Shown: one piece after another, positions 13,188 to 21,576 of the stretch
Layout: each line of letters opens with the position of its first letter
How positions within the stretch are numbered: the stretch's first letter is position 1
Translations under genes and position numbers: made by a program
Assembly: GCF_013407835.1 (NCBI RefSeq)
Contig: NZ_JACCBI010000001.1
Span: forward strand, 1,488,001-1,552,000
DNA: 64,000 nucleotides
Reading direction: 5' to 3'
Origin: Agromyces atrinae
GTDB lineage: Bacteria > Actinomycetota > Actinomycetes > Actinomycetales > Microbacteriaceae
The notes under the pieces: model-generated
Told to the model about the DNA's origin: nothing
Seen by the model: the letters and a program-made list of their open reading frames with translations, nothing else
The model's database searches: none

Positions 13188-14042
13188 ATGACCGCCCCCG
13201 AACGCTCCCTCTCGGTGAGCGGTTTCTCCGCACGCCTCGACGAGTCGCGCGGCACGCCCGGCTCCTGGACGCTCGTCGTCGACGGGACCCCGCAGTCGCA
13301 CGTCGACCTGAACGATCCCGAATACCTGTCGTTCGAGTACGTGCGCCGCATCGGCCACGCCGTCGACCTCGTCGCCCCCGCGGGTTCGCCCATCACCGCC
13401 CTCCATCTCGGCGCCGGAGCCCTCACGCTCCCCCGCTACGTCGCGGCGACGCGGCCCTCGTCGCGACAGCAGGTCATCGAGATCGAGAGCGACCTCGTCG
13501 ACCTCGTGCGCGAGACGCTGCCCCTGCCGCGCGGCGCGCAGATCCGCGTGCGTCACGGCGATGCGCGCGAGGTGCTCGGCAAGCTCCCCGCCGGACTCCT
13601 CGGCACCGTCGACCTCGTGATCGTCGACATCTTCTCGGGTGCGCGCACGCCGGCCCACGTCACGAGCGTCGAGTTCTACGCGCTGCTCGCCCCTCTGCTC
13701 TCCCCCACCGGCATCGTCGCGGTCAACGTCGCCGACGGCGCCGGACTCGCGTTCGCCCGGGGGCAGGCGGCGACACTCGCGCACGTCTTCGGCCACGTCG
13801 CGCTCGCCGCCGACACCTCGATGCTGAAGGGCCGCCGCTTCGGCAACGTCGTCATGTACGCGTCGAACTCGCCGCTGCCATTCGACGGACTGCCGCGACT
13901 GCTCGCGAGCGACCCGGCGCCCGCGAAGCTCGTCTCGGGCGGGGAACTCGCGAACTTCATCGCGGGCGCGCCGCTCGTGACGGACGCCACGGCGATACCC
14001 TCTCCTCCGCCGGCCCGTTCCGTCTTCCTCTCCAAGCCCTGA
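13188..14042 (+). CDS. Spermidine-synthase-like methyltransferase-fold protein (paralogue 2)
   Basis: A 284-aa tandem paralogue of the preceding gene: motif I HLGAGALTLPRYVAATRP and VDLVIVDIFSGA align directly with it. It is longer at the C-terminus, with a Pro-rich end. I choose ATG 13188 over 13167: a -10-like TACCCT sits 7 bases upstream, and the resulting N-terminus (MTAPERSLSV) aligns with that of paralogue 1 (MTPPRVTLEA). The family is often annotated as spermidine synthase, but the aminopropyltransferase active-site motifs are not conserved. Duplication followed by divergence is the likely history. Confidence 0.75.
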   Translation: MTAPERSLSVSGFSARLDESRGTPGSWTLVVDGTPQSHVDLNDPEYLSFEYVRRIGHAVDLVAPAGSPITALHLGAGALTLPRYVAATRPSSRQQVIEIESDLVDLVRETLPLPRGAQIRVRHGDAREVLGKLPAGLLGTVDLVIVDIFSGARTPAHVTSVEFYALLAPLLSPTGIVAVNVADGAGLAFARGQAATLAHVFGHVALAADTSMLKGRRFGNVVMYASNSPLPFDGLPRLLASDPAPAKLVSGGELANFIAGAPLVTDATAIPSPPPARSVFLSKP

Positions 14043-14092
14043 CCTCCTACCGCTCCCGGCCACGCCGATACCGACCGCTCCGAAAGGCCCCG

Positions 14093-14971
14093 ATGACGCT
14101 GCTCCCCGTACTCGAGATCGGCGGCACCCATGTGACTGCGGCACTCGTCGACACCGACACCTGGACGGTCGTCCGCGAGACGCGCGGACACATCCGTGCG
14201 CTCGGCAGCGCCGACGAGATCCTGGATGACGTCATCGAGCGTGCTCGCGAGTTGGACGTCGCTTCCGGCGCGGTCTGGGCTGTCGCGATCCCCGGGCCCT
14301 TCGACCTCGAGAACGGCGTCGGGCTCTACGAGAACGTCGGCAAGTTCGACTCCCTGCACGGTGTCGACGTGCGCGCCGTGCTCGAGCGTGAGCTCTCGCC
14401 GTCATCCGTCGTGTTCATCAACGATGCGGATGCCTTCGGCGTCGGCGAGTTCGTGCTCGGCGTCGGCCACGGCGGCGACCGCGTCATCGCGATCACCCTC
14501 GGCACGGGCGTCGGCTCGGCGTTCATCGATCGCGGCGCGCCCGTCACGATGGGCGACGACGTGCCCCTCGACGGCGAGATCCACTTCGTCGACTACGCGG
14601 GCTCGCCCATCGAAGACACCGTGTCGCGACGGGCGATCATCGCCGACTACCGTGCGGCCACGGGTGTCGACACCGACGTCAAGGAGATCGCCGACGCCGC
14701 ACGCGCGGGCGGGGCTGCCGCGGCCGCCGTGCTCGATCGCGCGTTCTCGGCGCTCGGTCACGCCCTCTCGGAGTGGGTCGTCCGGTTTTCGGCCGACGTC
14801 GTGCTCATCGGCGGATCGATGGCGCGGTCGTGGGACCTCATCGAGCCGTCGCTGCGGGCCGGTCTCGAACGCGGCGAGCCCCGACTCCAAGCCCTCGACG
14901 TGCGCCCCGTCGAGCAGGCCGAGCACGCGCCGCTCGTCGGCGCCGCGCACTGGGCGCTCTCGCAGAGCTAG
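14093..14971 (+). CDS. ROK-family kinase-like protein
   Basis: A 292-aa protein of the ROK (repressor, ORF, kinase) sugar-kinase family. LEIGGTHVTAAL near the N-terminus is the phosphate-1 loop, INDADAFGVGE (about 104-114) carries the catalytic-type Asp, and TLGTGVGSAFI is the phosphate-2 loop. There is no DNA-binding domain, so it is not a ROK repressor. The HCxCGxxGC zinc motif of most ROK glucokinases is missing: the matching stretch GEIHFVDYAG has no cysteine. AAAGG lies about 8 bases before the ATG. It probably phosphorylates a sugar or amino sugar; the substrate is undetermined. Confidence 0.8.
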   Translation: MTLLPVLEIGGTHVTAALVDTDTWTVVRETRGHIRALGSADEILDDVIERARELDVASGAVWAVAIPGPFDLENGVGLYENVGKFDSLHGVDVRAVLERELSPSSVVFINDADAFGVGEFVLGVGHGGDRVIAITLGTGVGSAFIDRGAPVTMGDDVPLDGEIHFVDYAGSPIEDTVSRRAIIADYRAATGVDTDVKEIADAARAGGAAAAAVLDRAFSALGHALSEWVVRFSADVVLIGGSMARSWDLIEPSLRAGLERGEPRLQALDVRPVEQAEHAPLVGAAHWALSQS

Positions 14972-14981
14972 ACGTCCCGTG

Positions 14982-15857
14982 TCAGTGCGCGTGCCGGAAG
15001 CGCACGTGCTGACCAGGCCGTACCTGCGCGAACGCGTCGAGCGACGCATCGGAGACGACGGCGATCACGGGGTAGCCGCCCGTCACCGGATGATCGGCGA
15101 GCAGGATCGTGGGCAGCCCCGACGGCGGGATCTGGATGGAGCCCGCGACCATGCCCTCACTCGGCAACTCGGCACCTCGCGCGACGGGCAGCGGTGGTCC
15201 GTCGAGCCGAGCGCCCACGCGATTCGATGAGGCCGACATCGACCACGTGGTCTCGAAGAAGGCATCACGGGTGTGCGAGTCGAACCGGTCGGTGCGCGGC
15301 CCCTCGACGACGTCGATGACGACGGTGTCGTCCCTCGGGGCCCAGACGGTGAGGGCGTCGGCCGAGGGAATCGCGCGCTCGGGCTCTGCGCCGAGAGCGA
15401 GCGTCTGCCCCGCAGAGAGCGGCGCCGGGCCGAGACCCGAGAGCGTGTCGCTCGAGCGCGATCCGAGAGTCGGCGCGCCGTCGATGCCCCCACGAACCGC
15501 GAGGTAGAACCGCACACCGTGGCGAGCGGGCCCGAACTCGATCCGATCGCCCGCTTCCGCGTGGGTCGCGACGGCGAGGGGCACGGATGACGCGGGCACG
15601 CCGTCGCGCACGAGCAGCACGTCGCCCTCGGCTCCCGTGATCGCGAACCACGTGGGCGCATCGAAACGAGCCTCGAGGAGCCCCATCGTGATCTCGATCC
15701 CCGCGGCATCCTGCGGGTTGCCGACGAGCCGGTTCGCGAGACGGAGCGCGGAGCGGTCGAGCGCCCCGCTCGCCGAGACGCCGAGGTGGGCGAAGCCCGG
15801 GCGACCGAGATCTTCGACGAGGGCGAGCGGCCCGGGAGTGAGGATGTGGAGGCTCAC
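14982..15857 (-). CDS. pxpC: 5-oxoprolinase subunit C (biotin-dependent carboxyltransferase family)
   Basis: With PxpA and PxpB this forms the ATP-dependent 5-oxoprolinase that converts pyroglutamate to glutamate, disposing of a damage product of glutamine. It has 291 aa. The AHS2/KipA fold signature appears as EDLGRPGFAHLGVSASGALD near the N-terminus and the conserved LADHPVTGGYPVIAVV near the C-terminus. The GTG start at 15857 overlaps the pxpB stop by four bases. It is last in the operon and converges on the ROK gene with a 10-base gap. Confidence 0.88.
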   Translation of the reverse strand: MSLHILTPGPLALVEDLGRPGFAHLGVSASGALDRSALRLANRLVGNPQDAAGIEITMGLLEARFDAPTWFAITGAEGDVLLVRDGVPASSVPLAVATHAEAGDRIEFGPARHGVRFYLAVRGGIDGAPTLGSRSSDTLSGLGPAPLSAGQTLALGAEPERAIPSADALTVWAPRDDTVVIDVVEGPRTDRFDSHTRDAFFETTWSMSASSNRVGARLDGPPLPVARGAELPSEGMVAGSIQIPPSGLPTILLADHPVTGGYPVIAVVSDASLDAFAQVRPGQHVRFRHAH

Positions 15858-16480
15858 GGCGCGACCTCCCGGAAGCGCACGCGCCCGCCGGGCACGAGGA
15901 GCGCGGGCGGGTCGGCGGTGTCGTTCCAGAGTTCGGCGTCGGTGCGTCCGATGAGCTGCCAGCCGCCGGGGCTCTCGCGCGGGTAGACGCCCGAGAAGTC
16001 GGCGGCGAGCGCGACCGAACCGCGCGGAACGCGCGTGCGCGGCGAGTCGAGGCGCGGCACGTCGAACGGCCAGTCCGCGCTCACGAGGTACGCGAAGCCG
16101 GGGGCGAAGCCGCTGAACGCGACATCCCACTCGGCGGCCGTGTGCCGCTCGACGATCTCGCGCGCCGAGACCCCGAGGATGTCGGCGAGCGGAGCGAGAT
16201 CGTCGCCGTCGTAGACCGTGTCGATGACGACGACGGGCGAGCCGGCGTCTGCCCGCCGCTCGGGAGTGCCGCCCTGGGCCGCGCGTTCGATCCACGTGCG
16301 CGTCGTCTCGAGGGCGATCACGCGCGGCTTGACGACGACGAGCACGGTGCGGGCGGCGGGAACGAGCTCGATGATCCCCGGTGGGCGCGACGCGGCGAGC
16401 GCGCCGTGCAGGCCGAGAACCGCGGACTGCGAGTCGCATTCGACGAGGACGGCGCGGTCTCCGCACGGCAGGAACCTCAT
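15854..16480 (-). CDS. pxpB: 5-oxoprolinase subunit B
   Basis: A 208-aa AHS1/KipI-family subunit of 5-oxoprolinase. The N-terminal CGDRAVLVE and the central SGFAPGFAYL (about 121-130) are family signatures, and the C-terminal PGGWQLIGRT is well conserved. It lies between pxpA and pxpC with four-base overlaps on both sides, which implies coupled translation and 1:1:1 stoichiometry. KipI-type regulation of sporulation kinases does not apply here, because no sporulation system is expected in this lineage. Confidence 0.9.
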   Translation of the reverse strand: MRFLPCGDRAVLVECDSQSAVLGLHGALAASRPPGIIELVPAARTVLVVVKPRVIALETTRTWIERAAQGGTPERRADAGSPVVVIDTVYDGDDLAPLADILGVSAREIVERHTAAEWDVAFSGFAPGFAYLVSADWPFDVPRLDSPRTRVPRGSVALAADFSGVYPRESPGGWQLIGRTDAELWNDTADPPALLVPGGRVRFREVAP

Positions 16481-17220
16481 GCGAAGGCCTCGATCCTGAC
16501 TCCCGCGGATTCGAGAGCGGTGCGGACGGCGGCCGCGAGCACTGACGCACCCGGGGTGTCGCCGTGGACGCAGAGCGAGTCGGCGCTCACCTCGAGAACC
16601 GTGCCGTCGACCGCGACGATGCGATGGTCGCGCACGATGCCGAGGGCTCGCTCGATCACGGCAGCAGGATCGGTGAGGAGCGCGCCCTCGCTGCTGCGCG
16701 GAGCCAGGCGCCCGTCGGCGAGATAGCCGCGGTCGATGAACGCCTCGGCGAAGAATGCCGAGCCGTGCGCAGTCGCAGCCTCGGCGAGCGCGGAGCCCGC
16801 CATGCCGAGCAGCGGAAGGCCCGCGTCGACGTCGCGCACCGCGAGCACGAGCGCTGTCGCGACCTCGTCGTCGACCTGGGCCCTGTTGTAGAGCGCGCCG
16901 TGTGCCTTGACGTAGCGGACACTGCCTTCGCCGTTCGCAATGCCGACGAGTGCCGCGATCTGGCGTGCGATGTCGGCTCTCAGCTCTGCGGGGTCAACGT
17001 CGAGCGCGCGGCGCCCGAAACCCTCGCGGTCGACGTACGACGGATGCGCGCCGACGGCGACACCATTCCCGATCGCGAGCTTCACGCTGCTCCGCATCGA
17101 CTCGGCGTCACCCGTGTGCCCGCCGCACGCGATGTTCGCGCTCGAGACGAGAGGGAAGAGTGCGGCGTCGTCGCCGACGCCCTCGCCGAGGTCGCAGTTC
17201 AGATCGATCACGAGCGGCAT
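16477..17220 (-). CDS. pxpA: 5-oxoprolinase subunit A (LamB/YcsF family)
   Basis: First gene of the pxpABC operon, 247 aa. The N-terminal IDLNCDLGEG and NIACGGHTGD are the metal-binding signatures of the YcsF family; VKAHGALYN and the C-terminal LCVHGDTPGA are also conserved. GGAGG (17222-17226) sits only one base before ATG 17220 but 10 bases before an in-frame GTG at 17211, which would give a protein starting directly at the conserved IDLNCD; that GTG may be the real start. The divergent sugar-dehydrogenase gene begins 50 bases away. Confidence 0.9.
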   Translation of the reverse strand: MPLVIDLNCDLGEGVGDDAALFPLVSSANIACGGHTGDAESMRSSVKLAIGNGVAVGAHPSYVDREGFGRRALDVDPAELRADIARQIAALVGIANGEGSVRYVKAHGALYNRAQVDDEVATALVLAVRDVDAGLPLLGMAGSALAEAATAHGSAFFAEAFIDRGYLADGRLAPRSSEGALLTDPAAVIERALGIVRDHRIVAVDGTVLEVSADSLCVHGDTPGASVLAAAVRTALESAGVRIEAFA

Positions 17221-17269
17221 GCCTCCATTCTGGCGGGTGCATCACAGGGAGGGCACGCACACTGGAGTC

Positions 17270-18397
17270 ATGGGTCGATCGGTCAACACTCTCGTCGCGG
17301 CATCCGTCGTTCTCGCGCTCGCCGCGTGCTCGCCCAAACCCGCGCCCGTTCCCGCGCCGACCCCTCCGCCGCGGCCGACGCCGAGCGGAGAGGCCACCCC
17401 CGCGCCGATCCCCGAGCCGGTCGCGCCCGTCGGCGACGTGGATGTCGTCGCGAGCGGCCTCGACGCCCCGTGGTCGATCGTGCGGCTCGACAACGGCGGT
17501 GTGCTCGTGAGCGAACGTGACACCGCGCGCATCGTCGAGGTACTGCCCGACGGATCGGCGCGTGCCGTCGCCGACGTGGCGGGCGTCGATGCCTACGGCG
17601 AGGGCGGGCTCCTCGGTCTCGCCGAACGCGACGGGTCGCTCTACGCCTACTTCTCGGCCGTCGACGACAACCGCATCGTGCGGATGCCGTGGTCGGGCGA
17701 TCCCGGCGCGATCACCCTCGGCGAGCCGAGTGACGTGCTGACCGGCATCCCCCGCGCCTCGAACCACAACGGCGGGCGTCTCGCCTTCGGCCCCGACGGG
17801 CTGCTCTATGCGACGACGGGTGATGCGGGCTCGCCGGATGACGCGCAGGACCCGGCTTCGCTCGCCGGCAAGATCCTGCGGATGACGCCGGAGGGCGGCG
17901 TTCCCTCCGGCGCCGATTCGCTCGTCCACAGCCTCGGCCACCGGAACCCCCAGGGCATCGCGTGGGACTCGACCGACCGGCTGTGGGCCGCCGAGTTCGG
18001 GCAGAACACGTGGGACGAGCTGAACCTCATCGAGCAGGGCGGCAACTACGGCTGGCCGATCGTCGAGGGGGTGGCGGGCGACCCCGCCTACATCGACCCC
18101 ATCGTGCAGTGGGCGACGGATGACGCGAGCCCGAGCGGTCTCGCCATCGTGAACGACACGCTCTTCGTCGCCGGCCTGCGCGGCGAGCGCGTGTGGGCCG
18201 TCTACCCGGGCACGGTCTCGGAGTCAGTCGGTCAGACGGCGTGGTTCGAGGGCGAGTTCGGGCGCATCCGCGACGTCGTGCCCGGGCCTGACGGTTCTCT
18301 TTGGTTCCTCTCCAACAACACCGACGGACGTGGCGAACCGCGCGACGGAGACGACCGCCTCTACTCGGTGCGACTCTCGCCGCTCGTCGAGGGCTGA
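17270..18397 (+). CDS. PQQ-dependent aldose sugar dehydrogenase-like lipoprotein
   Basis: A secreted, membrane-anchored 375-aa six-bladed beta-propeller of the soluble aldose dehydrogenase (YliI/Asd, GSDH) family. The lipobox LAAC puts the lipidated Cys at about residue 20, followed by a Pro-rich spacer of about 35 residues. Propeller signatures include GLDAPWSI, GEGGLLGLA, NHNGGRLAFGPDGLLY, GHRNPQGIAW and EFGQNTWDELN. The catalytic His of the family is plausible in the NHNGG region. PQQ synthesis genes are not in the window, so the cofactor is inferred from family only. A -10-like CACACT lies 6 bases before the ATG. Confidence 0.85.
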   Translation: MGRSVNTLVAASVVLALAACSPKPAPVPAPTPPPRPTPSGEATPAPIPEPVAPVGDVDVVASGLDAPWSIVRLDNGGVLVSERDTARIVEVLPDGSARAVADVAGVDAYGEGGLLGLAERDGSLYAYFSAVDDNRIVRMPWSGDPGAITLGEPSDVLTGIPRASNHNGGRLAFGPDGLLYATTGDAGSPDDAQDPASLAGKILRMTPEGGVPSGADSLVHSLGHRNPQGIAWDSTDRLWAAEFGQNTWDELNLIEQGGNYGWPIVEGVAGDPAYIDPIVQWATDDASPSGLAIVNDTLFVAGLRGERVWAVYPGTVSESVGQTAWFEGEFGRIRDVVPGPDGSLWFLSNNTDGRGEPRDGDDRLYSVRLSPLVEG

Positions 18398-18419
18398 CGC
18401 GAGTGTCGGTCGGCACGGT

Positions 18420-18425
18420 TATCCT
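18420..18425 (+). promoter_or_regulatory. -10 box of predicted leaderless transcript (SprT-like)
   Basis: TATCCT lies 6 bases before the ATG at 18432. Confidence 0.5.
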
Positions 18426-18431
18426 CGTGCC

Positions 18432-18923
18432 ATGGCAGAACTCGAGAGGGTCCGGCACTGGGCCGATGCCCTCATAGCGCTGCACCTCGACCCCCACGTG
18501 TGGACGTTCGGGTTCGACAACGCCAAGAAGCGCGCCGGCATCTGCAACTTCACGACGAAGACGATCACGGTCTCGCGCTACCTCGCGGCGCGGTATGACG
18601 ACGATGAGATCCACCAGGTGCTGCTGCACGAGGTCGCTCACGCGATCGCGGGCTCGCGCGCCGGTCACGGCCCGAAGTGGCGGCAGATCGCAGCCGACCT
18701 CGGCTACGTCGGCAAGCGCACACACGACGGCGAGATCGCCGATGAACTCGCGCCGTGGACGGGAAAGTGCCCCGCCGGTCACGAGCACTACCGCTACCGT
18801 GCGCCGACCCGGGCGCTCTCGTGCGGGCTCTGCGCTCGCGGCTTCGACGCCGCCCACGCCATCGAGTGGCACCGCCGCGAGATTACCCCCGCGATGCGTC
18901 GGCGGGCGGCGAGCAGCCGCTGA
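18432..18923 (+). CDS. SprT-like zinc metalloprotease-domain protein
   Basis: A 163-aa cytoplasmic protein with the gluzincin motif HEVAHA and a third ligand region HGPKWRQIA, as in SprT/Spartan. A C-terminal zinc-ribbon remnant has paired cysteines (CPAGHEH and CGLCARGF). Spartan proteins degrade DNA-protein crosslinks; for bacterial SprT-like proteins the substrate is unproven. No ribosome site is visible, and a -10 box 6 bases before the ATG predicts a leaderless mRNA. Confidence 0.85.
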   Translation: MAELERVRHWADALIALHLDPHVWTFGFDNAKKRAGICNFTTKTITVSRYLAARYDDDEIHQVLLHEVAHAIAGSRAGHGPKWRQIAADLGYVGKRTHDGEIADELAPWTGKCPAGHEHYRYRAPTRALSCGLCARGFDAAHAIEWHRREITPAMRRRAASSR

Positions 18924-18950
18924 GATTCGAGTGGGGCGGGTAACCGCATC

Positions 18951-18956
18951 CATAAT
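18951..18956 (+). promoter_or_regulatory. -10 box of predicted leaderless transcript (CGNR gene)
   Basis: CATAAT lies 6 bases before the GTG at 18963; no Shine-Dalgarno sequence fits in the gap. Confidence 0.5.
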
Positions 18957-18962
18957 GGTTAC

Positions 18963-19562
18963 GTGCCGATCTCGACCGTCTCCATCCCCATCGGCCAGTG
19001 GCTCTCCACCGACGGACGCGCGTGGTGGTTCGATTCCGGCTCTCTCGCCCTCGACTTCGCGTACACCGGAGCGATGCCCGACGACGCGGCGCGCGAGACG
19101 TTCCACTCCCCCGCCGAACTCACGACCTGGCTCTCCGAGCGGCTCCCCCTGCCCGTGTCGCCCGCACGCTCGCGCGACCTGCTCGATGCCAAGGCGCTCC
19201 GCGATGCCGTTGCGCGTCTGGCCGTCGAAGCGAGCGGTGGCGGCGACGCCCGCACCGGCGACATCGACACCATCAATCTGTTCGCCGCGACTCCCGACAT
19301 CCCCCCGGCGCTCGCCGGCGCGACGCGGCAGGCCGGTCGTTCGCTCGCATCGGTTCCGCAGGCGCTGTCGACGATCGCTCGCGATGCGGTCGGAGTGTTC
19401 GCACCGGGCAACCGGCAGCGCATCCGCGTCTGCGCGGGCGAGGACTGCTCGATCGTCTACCTCGACACGTCGCGCGCGGGTTCGCGGCGGTGGTGCTCGA
19501 TGCAGCGCTGCGGCAATCGCTCGAAGGTGCGCGCCCACCGCGCTCGGCTCGCCGCTCGATGA
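18963..19562 (+). CDS. CGNR zinc-finger protein with ABATE-type N-terminal domain
   Basis: A 199-aa protein. The N-terminal ABATE-like domain contains the typical SLALDFAYTG. The C-terminal CGNR zinc finger has VCAGEDCSIVYLD followed by WCSMQRCGNRSKVRAHRAR, with four cysteines. CGNR domains probably bind nucleic acid, and several members sit in stress-type transcriptional regulators; the target here is unknown. The GTG start is supported by the -10 box directly upstream. The stop overlaps the next ATG (ATGA). Confidence 0.85.
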   Translation: MPISTVSIPIGQWLSTDGRAWWFDSGSLALDFAYTGAMPDDAARETFHSPAELTTWLSERLPLPVSPARSRDLLDAKALRDAVARLAVEASGGGDARTGDIDTINLFAATPDIPPALAGATRQAGRSLASVPQALSTIARDAVGVFAPGNRQRIRVCAGEDCSIVYLDTSRAGSRRWCSMQRCGNRSKVRAHRARLAAR

Positions 19563-20011
19563 GGCGTCGCCGCGTCGCTGCCGCCGTCGCTCTCGTTCCC
19601 GCCGTTCTCGCGATCCTGCTCGCGATCGCGTGGTGGCCCCTGCCGCCCGAGATCGATGCCCAGTGGGCGGGAGACGACGTGATCTCGCGCCAGCCGACGT
19701 GGCTTCTGCTCGGGCCGGCCGCGCTGCTCGTCGCACTCGGATGCGCGATCTCCGTCGGCGAGGCAAATGCCCGCGGCCACGCATCGAGTGCAGGCACGGT
19801 GTTCGCGGGCGCGCTTCTCAACGCCGCGCCTGTCGCATTCGTGGTCGCGCTACTCGCCGTCAATCGGGACGCCGGGCTCAGCATCGGGCCGCTCGTCATC
19901 GGCTCGTTCGCGGCTGCTCTCGTGTGGGCGATCGGTGCCGTGGGCGTTGCGCGGATCGGTGGTTCCGACTCAGGTTCTCGCCGTGAGGATGGGGTCCCCG
20001 CGGTTCGCTGA
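19559..20011 (+). CDS. Small four-helix membrane protein (DUF1648-like)
   Basis: A 150-aa protein with four predicted membrane segments (about 8-26, 45-68, 79-101, 108-130) and an Arg-rich N-terminus. The extracytoplasmic loop after helix 1 (WWPLPPEIDAQWAGD) resembles the P-x-H/Q-W pattern of DUF1648/SdpI proteins; that resemblance is an inference. It overlaps the CGNR gene by four bases and must be co-translated with it. Function is unknown. Confidence 0.7.
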   Translation: MRRRRVAAAVALVPAVLAILLAIAWWPLPPEIDAQWAGDDVISRQPTWLLLGPAALLVALGCAISVGEANARGHASSAGTVFAGALLNAAPVAFVVALLAVNRDAGLSIGPLVIGSFAAALVWAIGAVGVARIGGSDSGSRREDGVPAVR

Positions 20012-20064
20012 CGGAGTTATCCACAGGGGACCGGTGGGGCCGGTCGGATGTCGGTGGTTCGAAC

Positions 20065-20070
20065 TAGTCT
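20065..20070 (+). promoter_or_regulatory. -10 box of predicted leaderless transcript (HNH gene)
   Basis: TAGTCT lies 6 bases before the GTG at 20077. Confidence 0.5.
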
Positions 20071-20076
20071 TCTAAT

Positions 20077-21555
20077 GTGATCGATTCGACGGGTGAGGCG
20101 GGCAGTGGCCCCGAGGGTGCTGGGGGTGCCTTCGACGGTGCTGCCGGTCCTCGCGGCGTCACGATCTCGCAGGCCGAGCTCCTCGACATGGTCATGACCG
20201 ATGCGGAGCAGTTCACGTTCGAGACGAACCGGGTCGCCGCCCGTCGTCTCGCGACCATTGGCCGGGCGATTCGGATGGCGCGGGAGAACCCGCACATCTA
20301 CGTGCTCCCCGAACTCATGACCCGCGCTGAAGCGCGCGACTGGGCCGTGCGTGCCGCAGCGACCGAGCTGTCGATGCGGTTGCTCATTCCGACGGCGACG
20401 GTGTTGAACGAAGCCGCCGAGGCGCACACGCTCACGGCACGACTGCCGAAGCTGTGGCTCGAGTTCCTCGACGGGGCCACGTCGTACCCGATCGTGCGTG
20501 CCGCGGTCGAAGCGATCACCGGGTGGGACGACGACGACGCCGTCGCCCGGTTCGATACCGAACTCGCCGGAATCGCCGGACGCGTCACCGTCGCATCGTT
20601 CCGGTCTCGAGCGAAGCGCCTGCGCGACCGCCTCAGCGCCGCAACGATGGCCGAACGCCACCGTCGTGCACTCACCGAACGACGGGTCGTGTTCGAGGAT
20701 GCACCGGAGGGGATGATATGGCTCCACGCCCTCATCCCGGCCCTCGACGGGGCCAAGATCCGTGCCCGGTTGAACGCGACCGCGAAACGGCAATCACAAG
20801 TCGCGGGCGATACCCGCACTCGCGATCAGCTGCGTGCCGACCAGCTCTCCGGCTGGCTCACCGGCACCGGAACCCCAACCGCGGTCCAAACGCGTGTGCT
20901 CGTGACGGTGCCGCTCATCGCGGGACTCCTCGAGAAGCCCGTCCGTGATGCGCGTGTGAGTACAGAAACAACAGGTAGCGCTCTCCCCGCACACCCCTGG
21001 CTCGATATCGCCACGATCGACGGATACGGACCGATCAGCACCGAGACCGCCCGCCAGATCTTCGACACCGCGACCGCATTCCGACGCCTCATCGTCGACC
21101 CGATCACGGCGGAGCCGCTCCACCTCGACCGCACGCAGTACCGACCGTCACAGGCACAACGCGACTGGCTCACCCTCACCTACCAACGCTGCTCGAGACC
21201 CGGGTGTAACAGCCTCGCCGCCACCTCCGACATCGACCACATCCACGACTGGGCCCACGGCGGCAGAACCGACATCGACAACCTCGCACCACTCTGCCCA
21301 CCCGAGCACAAGCTGAAACACGTCACCCTCCTCCGACCCGAGGGAACACCCCGATCGGAGAACACGACGAGCGAGCGGTCACCCATCGGGCCGCTCCCCG
21401 ATACCAGTGCACCCGCGTGCGGACCCGACTCCGATCCCGCAGCCCGCGATTGGTCCGACGAAGGCCAGACTCTCCAGCCGCCATCACCGCGACTCCCGCG
21501 ATGGACCAGCCCCACCGGCTACAGAAGCACGCCCACGGCGGATCCGCCGTTCTGA
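20077..21555 (+). CDS. DUF222 / 13E12-repeat HNH endonuclease-like protein
   Basis: A 492-aa protein of the family that is multicopy in many Microbacteriaceae and mycobacteria. The N-terminal helical DUF222 domain spans about 40-300. The C-terminal HNH domain has CSRPGCNSLA, DIDHIHDWAHGGRTDIDNLAPLC and HKLKH, with both zinc cysteines, the DH pair and the N residue in place. A disordered Ser/Pro-rich tail follows. Function is unresolved; copies often recombine, and some carry inteins, but none is seen here. The gene has more A/T at silent sites than its neighbours, which fits a mobile-like family. Confidence 0.85.
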   Translation: MIDSTGEAGSGPEGAGGAFDGAAGPRGVTISQAELLDMVMTDAEQFTFETNRVAARRLATIGRAIRMARENPHIYVLPELMTRAEARDWAVRAAATELSMRLLIPTATVLNEAAEAHTLTARLPKLWLEFLDGATSYPIVRAAVEAITGWDDDDAVARFDTELAGIAGRVTVASFRSRAKRLRDRLSAATMAERHRRALTERRVVFEDAPEGMIWLHALIPALDGAKIRARLNATAKRQSQVAGDTRTRDQLRADQLSGWLTGTGTPTAVQTRVLVTVPLIAGLLEKPVRDARVSTETTGSALPAHPWLDIATIDGYGPISTETARQIFDTATAFRRLIVDPITAEPLHLDRTQYRPSQAQRDWLTLTYQRCSRPGCNSLAATSDIDHIHDWAHGGRTDIDNLAPLCPPEHKLKHVTLLRPEGTPRSENTTSERSPIGPLPDTSAPACGPDSDPAARDWSDEGQTLQPPSPRLPRWTSPTGYRSTPTADPPF

Positions 21556-21576
21556 GCGACCATGGGCCGCCCTCGG

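Noticed and set aside
17211-17220. Firm reassignment of the pxpA start to GTG 17211
   Set aside because: The ribosome-site spacing favours GTG, but ten bases is also not ideal and homologues could settle it; I kept ATG 17220 and noted the alternative.
20077-21555. HNH gene as evidence of a prophage or intein
   Set aside because: DUF222/HNH genes are ordinary multicopy genes in this group; no integrase, terminase, structural phage gene, attachment repeat or intein splice motif is nearby.
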